Source: Styela clava
Lineage: Eukaryota; Chordata; Ascidiacea; Stolidobranchia; Styelidae
Direction: 5' to 3'
DNA length: 64,000 nt
Assembly (NCBI RefSeq): GCF_964204865.1
Contig: NC_135252.1
Span: 8,267,383-8,331,382 of the forward strand
The translations under genes were made by a program, and so were the position numbers. Every line of letters begins with the position of its first letter. Position 1 is the first letter of the stretch. The notes beneath the pieces were generated by a model. The model saw only the letters and a list, made by a program, of their open reading frames with translations, was not told the origin of the DNA and searched no databases. Positions 61,001 to 64,000 of this stretch are shown in pieces.

Positions 61001-62989
61001 TTACACCCTAACTCTTTGTGGAAAGTTCCGTTCGTCTGTAATAACTTCTATCTCTAATTCTTGTTTGACTTCAGATTTATATATATCGGCACGAAATGCG
61101 TCTATCATTTTATCAGAAGGAATAAAGTCATCACAGCAAATGTTGTTTCTTTTCATATATGCTCGGACTCTTAAAATATTTTCTAGCAGCTGTTGGCCCA
61201 TTCGATTCCGCGGCTTACTCTTTATCATGTTCATTTGCAGAAAAACTTTTTCGACTGAGGCATTAGTGAGTGGCAAAGTGAGAAGTGCAACCATAAAGGT
61301 CCCAAGATCTTGAAAATCATGTTCTCCATCCTCATTCACATGACTCGCAACTTCACCCCAAAATTCTTCACAGCACGAGTCCAATGCCTTCTGCCAATTT
61401 ATAGTCTCAAGCCTTCGCCATTGATTGTTAAGCTGGATTAAATCTCCATTAAATAGGGCAAGGAAAGGTAAACTTGATAGTCTTGGTTTCTTAGACCCGA
61501 GCACAACCGAAGGTACTAGTGAAGACATGCTGTTCAAGATTTGAATATTGTGAGGCAGTATATCTTTAAGCTGAGAAGCAAGTGCAAAAACAAATTCATA
61601 GCAATTTTGTTTAGCATTTTCAATTTGAGATGGATGGATCATGATCGACTCTGTCAGTACCATGGAGAATTTGGCACCGAAATCAACTGATGCGATACCA
61701 TGCTGATTCTCTCCATCACCAATGTCTATGTCCAATAATGAAGTTTGAGAAGCAAAGACATCGGGTTTAACAATGATATGAAGAAGCCTTTTGTACAAGC
61801 TTAAGTATTCTTTTCCTAACCGATACGCGCCTCCAGATTCCAGCTCTGTTTGTTTGTAGACTCTAGAAAATTCATTAACGATTGGTTGCAAAAATGACAA
61901 ATATAGCTTGTTTACAGGATCATCAAACATATGAAATAGAATTTCCGCAGTGTAACTATTTTCTTGGCTTTGAGCTAGCTGAAAATACAACTTTAGCTCA
62001 TCGTAGTTGTCAAGAATCTTGTTGACACAAGGAGCGACAGAGAGCCACTCTGTGTCAGGCAGCTGTAAAATCTTTAGTACTGGATCAGCAACACTAATGT
62101 TTTCATATATATTTTTGTATTTCTGTTGTCTCACTGAGTTATGCAAAAACCATGTATATGTTTCAGCAATCATAAAATTTAGATTTCGTGGGAGAAGTCT
62201 AAATGCCTTTGATAAGCAGATTTGCAAAGAATGGCACATGCATTTTACATGAACAATATTAGGATTATATTCCAGAATTTTAGCAATTATTGCATTTTTT
62301 TCACATATTTCTTCATTGCAGTCAGTTGCAATACCACAACAATTTCCAATATCCAATCTATTTTGTTTCAAAAAATTGAGTACCATAAAATCTGATTGAC
62401 CACCATCGAGTGGAAGAAGACCCAAAAATGAGGTGACTATCTTGTGCGCTCTCATACTATAATATCGAATCACCACACGCAATTGCTTCTCATAAGAAGG
62501 CTCCAGGCTTTCATCAATGACTAAAGAATATTGAGAGTTACGAACATCATCAAGAAACTCGTTGTGCATTTCAGGCCCAAGCACTTTCCGAATCAACATG
62601 GAACATTTTGTACGATGAAGAGAAAAACGTTTTTGGGTCATCTCTTTGATAAGCGCCGAAAGATGATCCACAGTCAATATTGAAGAATGGCATGCTATGT
62701 GAGCTGCCATTTTTAAGGAAGCTGCTTTATTTCCCAACGGAGGAGGTGGGGGCGGTTTGACTTCAATTTTCATAAGCTCTGCAAAAGCAGATGGATCCAT
62801 ATTTTTCATGTGCTTTTTTGTTCTCCCATGATTTCTGATATCTCTCAAACGAGCTTTAAGTATTGTTAAGCATACTTTACAGCGACCTTTCTCATCATCA
62901 CCAGGAAAGCTCTCAAGCCAATCTTGAAATTCAGGATCCTGCTCCCATTCTTTCTGATATTTCAGATAGGATTTTGGCCATTTACCCAT
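61001..62989 (-). CDS. hAT-family transposase, intact single ORF
   Basis: A 662-residue uninterrupted frame. Near the N-terminus a C2H2/BED-like finger shows C37-x2-C40-x13-H54-x5-H60. A Pro run (residues 79-84) follows. The RNase H-like core shows YSLVIDES (Asp159) and GIATDCNEEICEKNA (Asp223), at the places of the first two catalytic Asp of hAT enzymes, then VHVKCMCHSLQICLSKAF and PDTEWLSVAP. The C-terminus has the dimerisation block LPLTNASVEKVFLQMNMIKS then RNRMGQQLLENILRVR. Size fits a full hAT transposase. Terminal repeats and a target duplication could not be found by eye in the flanks, so it is either an autonomous element with unrecognised ends or a domesticated transposase gene. Confidence 0.88.
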   Translation of the reverse strand: MGKWPKSYLKYQKEWEQDPEFQDWLESFPGDDEKGRCKVCLTILKARLRDIRNHGRTKKHMKNMDPSAFAELMKIEVKPPPPPPLGNKAASLKMAAHIACHSSILTVDHLSALIKEMTQKRFSLHRTKCSMLIRKVLGPEMHNEFLDDVRNSQYSLVIDESLEPSYEKQLRVVIRYYSMRAHKIVTSFLGLLPLDGGQSDFMVLNFLKQNRLDIGNCCGIATDCNEEICEKNAIIAKILEYNPNIVHVKCMCHSLQICLSKAFRLLPRNLNFMIAETYTWFLHNSVRQQKYKNIYENISVADPVLKILQLPDTEWLSVAPCVNKILDNYDELKLYFQLAQSQENSYTAEILFHMFDDPVNKLYLSFLQPIVNEFSRVYKQTELESGGAYRLGKEYLSLYKRLLHIIVKPDVFASQTSLLDIDIGDGENQHGIASVDFGAKFSMVLTESIMIHPSQIENAKQNCYEFVFALASQLKDILPHNIQILNSMSSLVPSVVLGSKKPRLSSLPFLALFNGDLIQLNNQWRRLETINWQKALDSCCEEFWGEVASHVNEDGEHDFQDLGTFMVALLTLPLTNASVEKVFLQMNMIKSKPRNRMGQQLLENILRVRAYMKRNNICCDDFIPSDKMIDAFRADIYKSEVKQELEIEVITDERNFPQRVRV

Positions 62990-64000
62990 TTTCAGTAAAT
63001 TGCAAATTATCCAATTTTACGAAAATCTACCCACCTACTTTATGAGAGATAATGAGATATTCAATTACATATTAATTAATATTGATAAATTATTATTTTA
63101 CTAAGGTTTTAGGATTCCTTTCAATATGTCTCATAGATCAATTTATAACTAGAGAATCAGAATTGCTGAACCCTGAAACTCCTACAGTCTTGAGAACTAA
63201 GAGACAAACGGTCTAAAAAATGGAAGATTGGTTCATCTAAAACAAAATATTTTGGTCGTTCGACGTGAAGCACTTTAACTATTAAAGTGGAATGATAGAT
63301 CAGGAAATCTAAAATATTAATTTTGCTGTCACAAATGTATAAACTCAATGACCAAATTAGTTTTGCACAAACAATTTTTATCCATTCACCACATTCTGAC
63401 AATTGTAAAATATAGCAGTATACGTGGTACTGCAACCAACAAGACTAATTACAGAAGTGCAGAACAGGATTCATTCTAACACACAAATCCCGCTTGAAGA
63501 CATATAAGAACATTTTAATATACTGTCAGACTGTAATTGCAGAATTGTATATGCTTACAGCGCCACCCTAACAACTGATAACTACACAACATACCGGTAG
63601 CTCAGTACAGAGAGAGATTTATTGCCACAAAAGCTAGCTACTGACCTTCAGCTATATAGACAGGGACATGAATGGTATTCCTAGTAAGGCCAGAAAACTG
63701 AGAGAAATCAAGAATAATTCACATAAACTAAAATCCGCATTGCGGCAATGGAAAAGGGGAACTTCTCCAGAAACAAAACAAATTTGAAATATATATTTTG
63801 TTCAAGTTGCCAGATGGTAACTAAAATTTGGTTACGTTCAAAAATTTGAAATGAATTACGTTAAGCGGAATTTGTGAATAGACAAAAGAAAAGTAACAGA
63901 TGTCTATTTCACTAAATACTTGTATAAAATAACTCATTGACGATGAGACAACTTCTTCTTGGTCACATTTTCAACACAAAAAGAGATTATGTTGTTCAAC
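62990..64000. other. Upstream flank of the transposase ORF to window end
   Basis: AT-rich, no supported gene. A 92-residue open frame on the minus strand (63157-63435) is hydrophobic, lacks a recognisable family and has no upstream ATG context of note. Confidence 0.4.

Noticed and set aside
63157..63435. 92-residue minus-strand open frame
   Set aside because: Hydrophobic and Cys-containing, but no start context, no neighbouring exons and no recognised family.
1..64000. CRISPR arrays or bacterial operons
   Set aside because: No regularly spaced identical repeats with unique spacers; the window is clearly eukaryotic with introns.

Overview
The window is nuclear DNA from an animal. Genes are split into many short exons with GT/AG introns, the sequence is AT-rich, and the proteins (PHF10, D2HGDH, BDH2, SLC44A1, an LCCL/vWA/trypsin mosaic protease) are metazoan. 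The compact introns, tRNA-derived SINEs and chordate-like BDH2 and D2HGDH sequences suit a tunicate such as a sea squirt best. That is inference; no sequence here fixes the species.

Layout: (1) 62-10245 (+), a secreted mosaic serine protease entering from the left edge (SEA-like, Cys-rich, LCCL, second SEA-like, vWA-like, trypsin). (2) 11223-18399 (-), PHF10, the SAY/double-PHD subunit of the PBAF chromatin remodeller, with a long charged repeat tail. (3) About 19.6-27.2 kb, a gene-poor repeat region: SINE, hAT-type MITEs, a GGTACC-rich segmental duplication and a perfect hairpin. (4) 27204-33076 (-), an unrecognised secreted-protein gene whose signal-peptide exon is followed by five in-frame exons of 21-27 nt, like the micro-exon genes of schistosomes. 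(5) 33985-34705, a hAT element with perfect 8-bp target duplication and a transposase remnant, then a broken intronless ORF at 34.9-36.1 kb. (6) 38070-44595 (-), mitochondrial D-2-hydroxyglutarate dehydrogenase. (7) 46127-46867 (-), intronless BDH2, divergent from (8) 47365-53214 (+), choline transporter-like SLC44A1. (9) 54564 to about 58069 (+), an acidic protein ending in an unusual macro-like domain. (10) 58639-60137 (-), an unrecognised protein with a PCNA-binding-like motif and a duplicated 66-residue block. (11) 61001-62989 (-), an intact single-ORF hAT transposase, with a decayed copy of one part of it at 59788-59910.

The genes do not form one pathway. The common thread is mobile DNA: at least five non-autonomous hAT elements with recognisable 8-bp duplications, most centred on CTAG, plus an intact transposase ORF and several copies of one tRNA-derived SINE, mostly in introns. 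The micro-exon gene at 27-33 kb is the best candidate for an undescribed system. Exon boundaries were read by eye from splice consensus and phase and have no transcript support.
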